64,000 bases of DNA, from contig CAISIK010000113.1 of assembly GCA_903885375.1 (NCBI GenBank), forward strand, positions 1-64,000, read 5' to 3'. The notes under the pieces were generated by a model, which worked only from the letters and a program-made list of their open reading frames with translations, had not been told where the DNA came from and did no database searches. The DNA is from an uncultured Pseudomonadota bacterium (lineage in GTDB: Bacteria > Myxococcota_A > UBA796 > SXON01). Positions 25,294-33,340 of this stretch are shown here, in pieces. The translations under genes were made by a program, and so were the position numbers. Position 1 is the first letter of the stretch; each line of letters begins with the position of its first letter.

Positions 25294-26406
25294 GTGACCG
25301 TGCGCCGCGACCCCATCGAGAACGACGAGCTGCTCCTGCCCGACCCGGTCAGCCAGCGGCTGTCCACGCTCGATGAGGATGCCGTCCGGCTGGCCCTCGC
25401 GGGCGGCTCGGTCGTGGAGTGGAACCGGCTGTCCTTCCGCACCCATGAGGATGTGAACCAGTTCCTGCGGGTCTGGGGGTGCGATCTCGCCCGCGACTCG
25501 TGGGCGCGCGAGCGGGTCCGCTACGTCTACAACCAGGCGGTCGAGTTCCTCGAGGAGCACCTCGGCCTGCACTTCGCCGCCGAGGTGCGCCGCCCGCGCG
25601 ATGTGCGGGATGCCTTCCTCCGCGCCTCGATGCGCGAGCGGTTCAGCCGCCACGCCATCCAGTACTGCGCCATCCTCAAGCTCGTGCACGTGATCAACCA
25701 CCTCGAGATGCAGGAGCTCCGCAGCCAGACGGCCGTGCGCGAAACCGACCTGCTGGATGTCGCGAACGCCCGCGTCTCCGAGGCCGCGCGGCTCATGCGC
25801 GAGGAGGGGCTGCCGGTCCTCGCGTTCTACGGCAACCGCAAGACCCGCCCGAGCGTGATCAAGAAGCTCCTCGCCAAGCGCGAGAGCACCGCGGTCACCG
25901 TGTTCGACAAGCTCCGGTTCCGCATCGTCACCGAGACCCGCGCCGACATCGCGCCCAGCCTCGCCTGGCTCTTCCGCAACCTGATTCCTTTCCCGGCCGT
26001 CATTCCCGGCGAGAGCCACAACACGCTGCTCTCGCCCGATGAGCTCGAGATCGACGGCAAGCCCGACGACGAGCAGTCGGCCCTCTCGCTCGTGCGGGCC
26101 ATGGCAGGCCAGAACCCCGACTCGGCGAGCGGCTACCGGGTGATCAACTTCGTGGTGGGCCTGCCGGTGCGCATCTACGATGTTCCCGGCGTGGAGGTGC
26201 CGCGCCACCGGGCCCTGCTCGGCGAGGTCGTATCGGTGCTGGTGGAGCTGCAGGTGGTGGACCAGGAGTCCGACCGGCGCAACGAAGCCGGGGAGAACCG
26301 GCACGAACTGTACAAGGAGCGGCAGATGCGCCGCGTGTACGAACGGCTCGGCCGAACGATGCCCGCCTCGCGCTCCGGGGTGGACGGCGGCGGCAGCACC
26401 AGTTAG
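25294..26406 (+). CDS. RelA/SpoT-like protein of the TIGR04552 type
   Basis: 370 residues, soluble. I recognise the sequence style of a family found mainly in Myxococcota (TIGR04552, from memory). Residues about 180-260 (FYGNRKTRPSVIKKLLAKRESTAVTVFDKLRFRIVTET) recall the (p)ppGpp synthetase core of RelA/SpoT, where R.K...SI..K is followed by a Asp-x-x-x-x-RIV strand. The N-terminal helices carry WGCDLARDSWARERVRYVYNQAVEFLEEHLG, and a later segment reads FPAVIPGESHNTLL. Alarmone synthesis or another nucleotidyl transfer is therefore a reasonable guess, not shown. It is transcribed away from mfd and 34 bases upstream of the small basic gene. Confidence 0.6.
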   Translation: MTVRRDPIENDELLLPDPVSQRLSTLDEDAVRLALAGGSVVEWNRLSFRTHEDVNQFLRVWGCDLARDSWARERVRYVYNQAVEFLEEHLGLHFAAEVRRPRDVRDAFLRASMRERFSRHAIQYCAILKLVHVINHLEMQELRSQTAVRETDLLDVANARVSEAARLMREEGLPVLAFYGNRKTRPSVIKKLLAKRESTAVTVFDKLRFRIVTETRADIAPSLAWLFRNLIPFPAVIPGESHNTLLSPDELEIDGKPDDEQSALSLVRAMAGQNPDSASGYRVINFVVGLPVRIYDVPGVEVPRHRALLGEVVSVLVELQVVDQESDRRNEAGENRHELYKERQMRRVYERLGRTMPASRSGVDGGGSTS

Positions 26407-26440
26407 CCCGCGCCCCCTTCTTATTCTTATCGGAGTATTC

Positions 26441-26581
26441 ATGGCTCGCACCCAAGCCCCCCGCAAGCGCAACAAGACGGCCCGTCACCGCGCGAAGCTG
26501 AAGGCCAAGCACACCAAGCAGCGGATGCGCGCCAAGGGCCAGCTCCAGAAGCGGGGCGGCGGTCGGCGCCTGCGCCGTTAG
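26441..26581 (+). CDS. Small highly basic protein, possibly nucleic-acid binding
   Basis: 46 residues, of which about half are Lys or Arg (RKRNKTARHRAKLKAK, then a Gly-Arg tail). GGAG at 26431-26434 precedes the ATG by 6 bases. Proteins this short and basic are often ribosome-associated or bind RNA/DNA; it recalls the small ribosomal subunit extras such as bTHX without matching one. It sits between the TIGR04552-type gene and malQ (12-base gap), so it is likely in that message. Its leader resembles that of rpsR. Confidence 0.65.
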   Translation: MARTQAPRKRNKTARHRAKLKAKHTKQRMRAKGQLQKRGGGRRLRR

Positions 26582-26592
26582 AAATCGGCGGT

Positions 26593-28029
26593 ATGGCCCC
26601 CGTTCGTCGTCGGCATGCGGGGGTGTTGCTGCACCCCACCAGTCTCCCGGGCCCCGGCCCGATCGGGGAGCTGGGTCCGTACGCCCACGCCTTCCTCGAA
26701 TGGATGGGGCACGCGGGGCTCGACACGTGGCAGGTCCTGCCGCTGCACCCCGTCGGGCCCGGCTCTTCGCCGTATGGCAGCCCCTCCGCCTTCGCGGGTG
26801 ACCTTCGCCTCGTGTCGGTGGAGGCGCTGGTGGCCGATGGCCTGCTCGAGCCCGTGTCGATGCCCTGGGGCTCCGATGCGGTCGATGCCGAGGCCGTCCT
26901 CGCCTGGAAGCTGCCGCTCCTGCGCCGTGCAGCGCGGGGCCTCCTCGGCTCCTCCGAGCTGGCAGCCTACGTGGCGCGCGAGTCGAGCTGGCTCACCGTC
27001 TGGGCGCGGTACGCGGCGCGCCGGCAGCGGTTCGGTCATGGCGACTGGTGGCGCTGGCCCGAGGTGGCCGATGCCGATCTGGCCGACGAGATCGCGGTCG
27101 AGTCGGCGCTGCAGTTCTGTTTCGAGCGGCAGTGGTCGGCGCTCCGCGATGCCGCCAGCGTGCGGGGCATCCGTGTGGTGGGCGATGTGCCGATCTTCGT
27201 GTCGCATGATGCCGCCGACATCTGGGCCAATCCCGAGCTCTGGCAGCTGGACGAGGCCCACCAGCCCGACCCGGTGAGCGGCGTCCCGCCCGACTACTTC
27301 TCCCCCACCGGGCAGCGGTGGGGCTCGCCGATGTACCGCTGGCCCGCCCACACCGCCTCGGGCTTCGCCTGGTGGCGGCGCCGGCTGGCGCGCGAGCTCG
27401 CGCTGGTCGAGGCCGTGCGTCTCGATCACTTCCGCGGCTTTGCTGCCGCGTGGGCCATCCCCGCGAACGAACCGGATGCGCGCAAGGGTCGCTGGGAGCC
27501 TGGTCCGGGCACTGGGCTGTTCGAGGCTCTCCGCGCCGAGCTTGGCGGGCTGCCGTTCTGGGCGGAAGACCTCGGCGAGATCACTCCCGACGTGGAGGCG
27601 CTCCGCACCGGCCTCGGCCTCCCCGGCATGAAGGTCCTCCAATTCGCATTCGGTCGGGATGCGGATCACCCCTTCCTCCCGCACAACTTCGTGGGCCCCG
27701 ACTGGATCGTCTACACGGGCACGCACGACAACGACACCGCGCTGGGCTGGTACCAGTCCACCGACGAGGCCGTGCGGGATCGGTTCCGCCTCTACACCGG
27801 CCGCGATGGAAGCGACCCCGCCTGGGCCCTGCTCCGCGAGGCCTGGGCCAGCTCCGCGTCCATGGCGATCGCGCCGATGCAGGACTTCATGAAGCTCGGC
27901 GCGGGCGCCCGCATGAACACGCCGGGCGTGGCGGCGGGCAACTGGGGCTGGCGCCTGCGGGACCTCCCGTGGCAGAGTTGTGGTTGGATTCGGCAGCTTG
28001 GGGCCAGTTTCGGCCGAACGGAGGCTTGA
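26593..28029 (+). CDS. malQ: 4-alpha-glucanotransferase (amylomaltase)
   Basis: 478 residues, GH77 family. It transfers alpha-1,4-glucan chains in maltodextrin and glycogen metabolism. Clear motifs are RRHAGVLLHPTSLPGPGPIGELG at the start, VVGDVPIFVSHDAADIWANPELW, the nucleophile region VRLDHFRGFAAAWAIP (Asp), the acid/base region FWAEDLGEITPDVEALR (Glu) and GTHDNDTALGWY (third Asp). Length and motif order match bacterial MalQ. The next gene, a histidine kinase, starts directly after its TGA. Confidence 0.96.
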   Translation: MAPVRRRHAGVLLHPTSLPGPGPIGELGPYAHAFLEWMGHAGLDTWQVLPLHPVGPGSSPYGSPSAFAGDLRLVSVEALVADGLLEPVSMPWGSDAVDAEAVLAWKLPLLRRAARGLLGSSELAAYVARESSWLTVWARYAARRQRFGHGDWWRWPEVADADLADEIAVESALQFCFERQWSALRDAASVRGIRVVGDVPIFVSHDAADIWANPELWQLDEAHQPDPVSGVPPDYFSPTGQRWGSPMYRWPAHTASGFAWWRRRLARELALVEAVRLDHFRGFAAAWAIPANEPDARKGRWEPGPGTGLFEALRAELGGLPFWAEDLGEITPDVEALRTGLGLPGMKVLQFAFGRDADHPFLPHNFVGPDWIVYTGTHDNDTALGWYQSTDEAVRDRFRLYTGRDGSDPAWALLREAWASSASMAIAPMQDFMKLGAGARMNTPGVAAGNWGWRLRDLPWQSCGWIRQLGASFGRTEA

Positions 28030-29373
28030 GTGCGGGCGACATCCATCCGGCTCCACCTCGCCCTCGGCATCACGCTGGCGGTCGCGCAGGTCATCCTCCT
28101 GTTCCTCGGGGCCCAGGTGGCCTCGGGCTGGGTGAACGGCCTGGCCACCTGTGCGCTGCTCCTGCTGCTCGTCCGCACGATGACGCTCCACCGCGATCGG
28201 CGGCACCGCCTGCTCGCCATCCTGCGCGCCGTCCAGTCGGCCGCCGAAGGCGATGTGAACGTTCGCCTGCCCGCCTCCGACGATGACGAGGCGGGGCAGG
28301 TGGCCGGCGCGGTGAACCTGCTCGTGGCCACCGTGCGGGAGCGTGCGCGCGCCGCCCAGGCCGAGCGTGATCTCGACCAGCTCATGGTGCAGAAGACGCC
28401 GAACGGCCTCGCTGTCATCGATGCCACCGGCGTGGTTCGCCGCGCCAGCCCCGCGCTCGGGCGCCTGCTCGGTTTTACCGCCGACCCCGTGGGCAAGCGC
28501 CCCGCGGCCACCATCCCGGTGCCCACCTTCCAGTACGTTTGCGACGAGGCGGCCCGCACCCGCGAGACCAGCGAACGTCCGCTGGCCTTCGGCGGGCGGG
28601 AGCTGCTCATCCGCGCCATCCCCGCGGAGGATGGCTCGGGTGTACTCGGCGTGGTGCTCGACATCACCTCGATGGGTACGGCCGACCGCGTGCGCCGGGA
28701 TTTCGTGGCCAACGTGAGCCACGAGCTGCGCACGCCCATCACTTCGATCGTCGGCTACACCGAGGCCCTCGAGGCCGAGCGGGAGCGCATCCCCGAGGAC
28801 ATGCGCCCGATGCTGGAGGCGGTGGCCCGCAACGCGGAGCGCCTGCGCCTACTCGTGGAGGATGTGCTCAGCCTCTCGCAGATCGAGTCGCGGCCCGCCG
28901 ACCTCACGCTCGAGGCGATCCGCGTGGGTGCGGTCGTGGAGGGCGTTGCTGAACGTTTCGCGGCCGCAGCCCAGCGCAAGGGCGTGGAGCTGGCGGTGTC
29001 GGGTCGGTTGGATGCCGAGGCGCTGGTGAACGCCTTCGCGCTCGAACACGCCGTCGGCAACCTCGTGGACAACGCCGTGAAGTACACTCCCGAAGGCGGT
29101 CGGGTGGACATCGAGGTGGCCCGCCTCGACGACGCGGTGGAAATCTGGGTGCGCGACACCGGTCCCGGCATCGATCCCATCCACCACCCGCGCATCTTCG
29201 AGCGCTTCTACCGGGTCGACCCGGGGCGTGCGCGCGCGCTCGGCGGCACCGGCCTCGGCCTGGCCCTCGTCAAACACCTCTGCGCGTCCATGCGGGCCGA
29301 AGTGCGGCTCGTCAGCGAACTCGGCAAGGGCTGTCGGTTCGGCCTGCGCCTGCCGGTCGCCACGCCGGAGTGA
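28030..29373 (+). CDS. PhoR-like sensor histidine kinase
   Basis: 447 residues from GTG 28030, immediately after the malQ stop, so the two are translationally coupled. Two membrane helices (residues about 10-55), a HAMP-like linker (EGDVNVRLPASDDDEAGQV), a PAS domain (about 110-215), the H-box FVANVSHELRTPITS with His231, N-box GNLVDNAVKYTPEGG, G1 VRDTGPGID, F-box FERFYRVD and G2 GGTGLGLALVKHL. It is complete and of the PhoR/ResE type. No response regulator gene is adjacent, so its partner lies elsewhere. The input may be related to carbon status through its malQ linkage, but this is inference. Confidence 0.93.
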   Translation: MRATSIRLHLALGITLAVAQVILLFLGAQVASGWVNGLATCALLLLLVRTMTLHRDRRHRLLAILRAVQSAAEGDVNVRLPASDDDEAGQVAGAVNLLVATVRERARAAQAERDLDQLMVQKTPNGLAVIDATGVVRRASPALGRLLGFTADPVGKRPAATIPVPTFQYVCDEAARTRETSERPLAFGGRELLIRAIPAEDGSGVLGVVLDITSMGTADRVRRDFVANVSHELRTPITSIVGYTEALEAERERIPEDMRPMLEAVARNAERLRLLVEDVLSLSQIESRPADLTLEAIRVGAVVEGVAERFAAAAQRKGVELAVSGRLDAEALVNAFALEHAVGNLVDNAVKYTPEGGRVDIEVARLDDAVEIWVRDTGPGIDPIHHPRIFERFYRVDPGRARALGGTGLGLALVKHLCASMRAEVRLVSELGKGCRFGLRLPVATPE

Positions 29374-29376
29374 GGC

Positions 29377-30471
29377 TCAGGCGAACTGCTTGGCGAGCTT
29401 GAGGCCTTGCATCTGGTAGTTGTTGCCGCCGCCGCCGTAGAGGGCGTCGGGCAGCGTGCGGTTGCGGAGCAGCTCGATGCGGAAGAGCGGCTGCCCGTGC
29501 TCGAGGAGGAAGGGCACATCGTGCGTGCGGATTTCGAGCACGAGCCGGGCGCCGCGGCCGGTGCCGTCCGCGCCGAAGCCGGAGTCGATGAAGCCGGCGT
29601 AGTGGGAGCGCAGCTCGCCCTTGGTGGCATCGAAGGGCACGAGCTCCGCGCAGAGCTCCGGCGGGATGGCCAGGCGCTCGCGGGTGGCGAAGATGTAGAA
29701 CTGCTCCGGCTCGAGGATGACGCCCTCCCCGGAGGGGTCGGCGTGCAGGGGCGTCCAGTACCGGTCGCGGGGAAGGCCGCGGTCGCGGAGGTCTACCGGC
29801 GGGCGGAAGCGTTGCGCGGCGTAGCCGACGATGCCACCTTCGCCCTCGGTGAGGTCCACGCTCATCTCGATGCCGGGCGTGTCGGGGTCGGCAATCGGCG
29901 CGGCGCGGCCATCGCTCCAGTACACGGCCGGGCGCTCCGCCTGCAGCGCCGCCAGCGCCTCTGCGCCGAGGCGTGGGCGCCCGCGGGCGAGCCGGAGCTG
30001 CCCCAGCGTGTCGCCCCTACGGAGGGCCACGTGGAAGCTCTGGGGGGTGATCTCGAGGTAGAGGCGCCCGGTGTACCCGGCGGGCACGGTGTCGAAGCTG
30101 TGGCCCTCCTCCGTGAGGAGCCGCACGAACACGTCGAGCCGGCCGGACGAGGACTTGGGGTTCGCGCGGCCCCAGACGTCGGCCGGGAGCGCGAGGGCCT
30201 CCTCGACTTCAGCGAGGTACACGCCGCCCTGACGGAGCACGGTAGGGCGTTCGTCGTGGAGGGTGAGCTCCTCGATGGCCAGGCGGGCGAGCTTCGGGCC
30301 GATGCCCCCCACGCCGGGGAGGAAGCTGCACTGCAGCGGCCAGACGCGGGCGCCCAGCCGCAGGTCGAGCGAGCTCGGCTGGACCTGACCCGGCTCGACG
30401 GCGCGCACCGCCCGGATGCCGCCGCCCGCGATGAGCTGGCGGAGATCCTGACTCACGAGGATGCCGGACAT
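29377..30471 (-). CDS. dcd: 2'-deoxycytidine 5'-triphosphate deaminase (long form)
   Basis: 364 residues from ATG 30471. It converts dCTP to dUTP for thymidylate synthesis. The protein is a tandem of two dUTPase/dCTP-deaminase folds, as in the alphaproteobacterial and myxobacterial long form. The first half has QPSSLDLRLG and NPKSSSGRLDVFVRL; the second has EGVILEPEQFYIFATRERLAIP, HYAGFIDSGFG and THDVPFLLEHGQPLFRIEL. These carry the Ser-Ser-x-Gly-Arg phosphate-binding and catalytic Glu positions. It converges with the kinase gene, with 3 bases between. Confidence 0.9.
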   Translation of the reverse strand: MSGILVSQDLRQLIAGGGIRAVRAVEPGQVQPSSLDLRLGARVWPLQCSFLPGVGGIGPKLARLAIEELTLHDERPTVLRQGGVYLAEVEEALALPADVWGRANPKSSSGRLDVFVRLLTEEGHSFDTVPAGYTGRLYLEITPQSFHVALRRGDTLGQLRLARGRPRLGAEALAALQAERPAVYWSDGRAAPIADPDTPGIEMSVDLTEGEGGIVGYAAQRFRPPVDLRDRGLPRDRYWTPLHADPSGEGVILEPEQFYIFATRERLAIPPELCAELVPFDATKGELRSHYAGFIDSGFGADGTGRGARLVLEIRTHDVPFLLEHGQPLFRIELLRNRTLPDALYGGGGNNYQMQGLKLAKQFA

Positions 30472-30525
30472 TCGCTGGGCTAACCCGGGGCGGCGGGAGG
30501 CGGCCCGCGTGGTAGGGGAGGCCGC

Positions 30526-32676
30526 ATGGTGTCCCTGCTCCCGCTCCTTCTCGCCCCGTCCGCTCTCGCCGGTGAAGGCATGTGGGAGCCGCGGCAACTC
30601 CCGGCGCTCGCTTCCGAACTTCGGGCGGCCGGCCATGCGGGGGATCCGACGCTCCTCGCCGACCTGCACCAGGCGCCGCTCGGCGCCATCGTGAGCCTCG
30701 GCGGCTGCACGGCCTCCTTCGTGAGCGAGCGCGGCCTGCTCGCCACCAACCGCCACTGCGTACTCGGCATGGCGCAGCGCGCCCAGCGGCCGGGCGAGCG
30801 GCTCGGCACCGACGGCTTCTATGCCCCCACGGAGGCCGACGAGCGCCCCACGGGCGCCGTCACCCGCATCACCGTCACCCAGGGCTTCGAGGATGTCACC
30901 GCCACGGTGGTGGGCAAGCTGAGCCCCCGGCTCGAAGATCGGGCGCGCCACGACGCGATCGACACCGCCATCAAGCGGCTCGTGGCCTCGTGCGAGCGCG
31001 CGGCGGACACGCGCTGCCGCGTGGCGGCCTTCGAGGAGGGGCTTCGCTATGTCCTCGTTCGCAGCCTCGAGCTGCGGGATGTTCGCCTCGTGATGGTGCC
31101 ACCCGACATGGTGGGGAGCTACGGCGACGAGGTCGACAACTGGCACTGGCCCCGCCACGCCGGCGACTTCGCCTTCCTCCGCGCCTACGGCTCGCGCGAC
31201 GGCAAGCCCGCCGACCCCGATCCCGGCAACGTGCCGTGGCAACCCGCGCACCGCCTCGAAGTGTCGCGCCGCGGCGTCGGTCCCGGCGACTTCGTGATGA
31301 TCGCAGGCTTCCCGGGGCGCACCGAGCGGTGGCGCACGGCGGCGGAGCTCGCGGGCGAGGTCCGCACGCTCCAGGACCGGCTCGTGGAGGGCGGGTGGGC
31401 GTTCGACCTGCTCAGCGAGGCCATCCGCACCGACCCCACTGCTGCCGCGGCCCTCACCAGCAGCCGATCCGGCATCGGCAATGGTGTGTCCGCGGCGCGC
31501 GGCTCGCTGGAGTCGTTCACGCGCACCGGAGCGGTGGCGCGCGTGGCCGAGCGGGATGCCGCGATCGATGCGTGGGTGGCTGCCGATCCGGCGCGGGCCT
31601 CCCGCCTTGCGGCGCCCATCGCCGAGCTCCGGGCGCTCGTGCAGAAGCACGAGGGCACCCGCGCCCGCGACCTGCACCTCTCCTGGTTGGGGCGGAGCGA
31701 CCTCCTCTCCACCGCACGGAGCCTCTACCGCTGGAGCCGCGAGCGGCAGCGCCCGGACGCCCAGCGCCGTAGCGGCTACCAGGAGCGCGATGTCGCCCGT
31801 GCTCGGGCAGGGCTCGAGAGCCTCGACTCCGGCCTTCACCTCGCCACCGACCGGGCCGTGGTCCAGCGGGCGCTGCTCGCGCTGCTCGCGCTCCCCGCCG
31901 GCCAGCAGCCGCCCGAGCTCATGGCGTGGCTCCGGGCCACCACCCCCGCGCCGGGTGCCGATGCCGCCGCCCTCGCGGAGGGGGCCCTCACGCGGCTCTA
32001 CACGCGACCCGCCCTCGCCGACACGGCCGCCCGACTCGCGCTGTTCGAGGCCGCTCCCGCCGCCTTCCGCGCCAGCCCCGACGGGTTTCTCTCACTCGCG
32101 GTGGCTCTCGGCCCCTGGGACGAGGCGCGCGAGGCCGAAGCCGACGCGGAGGCCGGTGCGCTCGCCCGCGTGCGGCCCGCCTTCGCGGAGGCGCTGCGCG
32201 CGGTCCAGCCCGGCCGCGCGGCCGATGCCAACAGCACCCTCCGCGTGAGCTTCGGCAACGTGAAGGGCTACTCCCCCCGCGAAGCCATCACGTACGCGCC
32301 GCAGACCACCGTGGCGGGCCTCGCCGCCAAGGCCGGCCCCTGGCCCTTCGCCGCGCCTCGGGACCTGCTCGCGGCCATCTCCGCGGGGCGCTGGGGCCCC
32401 TGGGCCGACCCGGCGCTCGGCACCGTGGTGGTCGACTTCCTCAGCGACGTGGACCTCACCGGGGGCAACAGCGGCTCCCCCACGCTCGATGGCAAGGGCC
32501 GCCTCGTGGGCCTCGCCTTCGATACCAACTACGAAGGAATCGCGAGCGATTGGGTGTTCGACCCGGCCGTGAGTCGCGGGATCCACGTAGATGTGAGGTA
32601 CATCCTCTGGTACCTCGACGCCGTCCTGCAAGCCGACCGGCTCGTGCGGGAGTTGGGCATCGAGCCGGAACTCTGA
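30526..32676 (+). CDS. S46 family serine peptidase (DPP7-like)
   Basis: 716 residues with a signal peptide ([17 protein letters not shown]). S46 peptidases are periplasmic dipeptidyl-peptidases that remove dipeptides from N-termini. The N-terminal half has [11 protein letters not shown] and the catalytic His77 in ATNRHC. The C-terminal half has [15 protein letters not shown] with nucleophile Ser649 and [22 protein letters not shown], followed by the classic [29 protein letters not shown] and [14 protein letters not shown] complete the picture. Motif order and length (about 700) agree with the family. It would serve extracellular peptide use. Confidence 0.93.
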   Translation: MVSLLPLLLAPSALAGEGMWEPRQLPALASELRAAGHAGDPTLLADLHQAPLGAIVSLGGCTASFVSERGLLATNRHCVLGMAQRAQRPGERLGTDGFYAPTEADERPTGAVTRITVTQGFEDVTATVVGKLSPRLEDRARHDAIDTAIKRLVASCERAADTRCRVAAFEEGLRYVLVRSLELRDVRLVMVPPDMVGSYGDEVDNWHWPRHAGDFAFLRAYGSRDGKPADPDPGNVPWQPAHRLEVSRRGVGPGDFVMIAGFPGRTERWRTAAELAGEVRTLQDRLVEGGWAFDLLSEAIRTDPTAAAALTSSRSGIGNGVSAARGSLESFTRTGAVARVAERDAAIDAWVAADPARASRLAAPIAELRALVQKHEGTRARDLHLSWLGRSDLLSTARSLYRWSRERQRPDAQRRSGYQERDVARARAGLESLDSGLHLATDRAVVQRALLALLALPAGQQPPELMAWLRATTPAPGADAAALAEGALTRLYTRPALADTAARLALFEAAPAAFRASPDGFLSLAVALGPWDEAREAEADAEAGALARVRPAFAEALRAVQPGRAADANSTLRVSFGNVKGYSPREAITYAPQTTVAGLAAKAGPWPFAAPRDLLAAISAGRWGPWADPALGTVVVDFLSDVDLTGGNSGSPTLDGKGRLVGLAFDTNYEGIASDWVFDPAVSRGIHVDVRYILWYLDAVLQADRLVRELGIEPEL

Positions 32677-32690
32677 TAGTCGGGGCCGCC

Positions 32691-32996
32691 ATGCCGACCT
32701 ACCAAGTGCGCCTCTACAATCCCGCCGAACGGCTGGACACCATCGTGCCCTGCTCGTCCGACCAGACCATCCTCGAAGCGGCCGAGTCGCGGGGGTTGGC
32801 GCTCCCGTACTCCTGCCGGTCGGCGGCCTGCTCCACCTGCGCAGGCAAGGTCGAGGTCGGCAGTGTCGAGCTCGAGGAGCAGTTCATCCTGAGCGAGGGC
32901 GATCTCGAGAACGGCTTCACGCTGTTGTGCTGCGCCCGCCCGAAGAGCGACTGCACCGTGCTCACCCACCAGACCGACGTGATCGAGACCGTTTGA
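32691..32996 (+). CDS. Plant-type [2Fe-2S] ferredoxin
   Basis: 101 residues from ATG 32691. The cluster ligands are in [15 protein letters not shown] plus a last Cys in FTLLCCARP, the C-x4-C-x2-C...C pattern. The fold is of the plant/cyanobacterial photosynthetic type, acting as a cytosolic electron carrier. The C-terminal [13 protein letters not shown] end is usual. It lies 14 bases after the S46 peptidase stop and 53 bases before rpsR; its electron partners are not identifiable here. Confidence 0.93.
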   Translation: MPTYQVRLYNPAERLDTIVPCSSDQTILEAAESRGLALPYSCRSAACSTCAGKVEVGSVELEEQFILSEGDLENGFTLLCCARPKSDCTVLTHQTDVIETV

Positions 32997-33049
32997 CGAC
33001 TCCGCGCGGCCCGGTTAGCCGCGCACCCCTGAGTGTATTGGAGAATTCG

Positions 33050-33256
33050 ATGTCTGAAATGGCCCCCATGAAGAAGATGCCCGACGATGCGGTCGACTAC
33101 AAGGACCCGTCGCGGCTCAAGCGTTTCCTCACGGAACGCGGCAAGGTGCTCCCCCGCCGCATGACCGGCCTCAGCGCGCTCCAGCAGCGCGCCCTGGGCA
33201 CCGCGATCAAGCGCGCGCGCCACCTCGGCCTGCTCCCCTACGTCAACCGCGAGTAG
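33050..33256 (+). CDS. rpsR: 30S ribosomal protein bS18
   Basis: 68 residues from ATG 33050, with GGAG 9 bases upstream. [51 protein letters not shown] is the complete bS18 core; there are no cysteines, so it is a zinc-free variant. Elsewhere rpsR sits between rpsF and rplI, but here neither is adjacent, so this copy stands alone after the ferredoxin gene. A strong hairpin follows the stop. Confidence 0.97.
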   Translation: MSEMAPMKKMPDDAVDYKDPSRLKRFLTERGKVLPRRMTGLSALQQRALGTAIKRARHLGLLPYVNRE

Positions 33257-33290
33257 CGGTCCAGCCGCTTCGGCGGTTGGTGATGCCCGT

Positions 33291-33320
33291 CGACCCCGCT
33301 GCGGCAACGCAGCGGGGTCG
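33291..33320 (+). terminator. Strong hairpin with a GCAA tetraloop after rpsR
   Basis: CGACCCCGCTGCG and CGCAGCGGGGTCG form a perfect 13-bp stem closed by loop GCAA (a GNRA tetraloop). A smaller CCGC-TTCG-GCGG hairpin precedes it at 33266-33277. There is no T-tract after it (CGGCGTTGTG). The hairpin probably ends or protects the rpsR message and also lies downstream of the convergent amidohydrolase gene. Confidence 0.65.
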
Positions 33321-33340
33321 CGGCGTTGTGCGCTCCGAGG

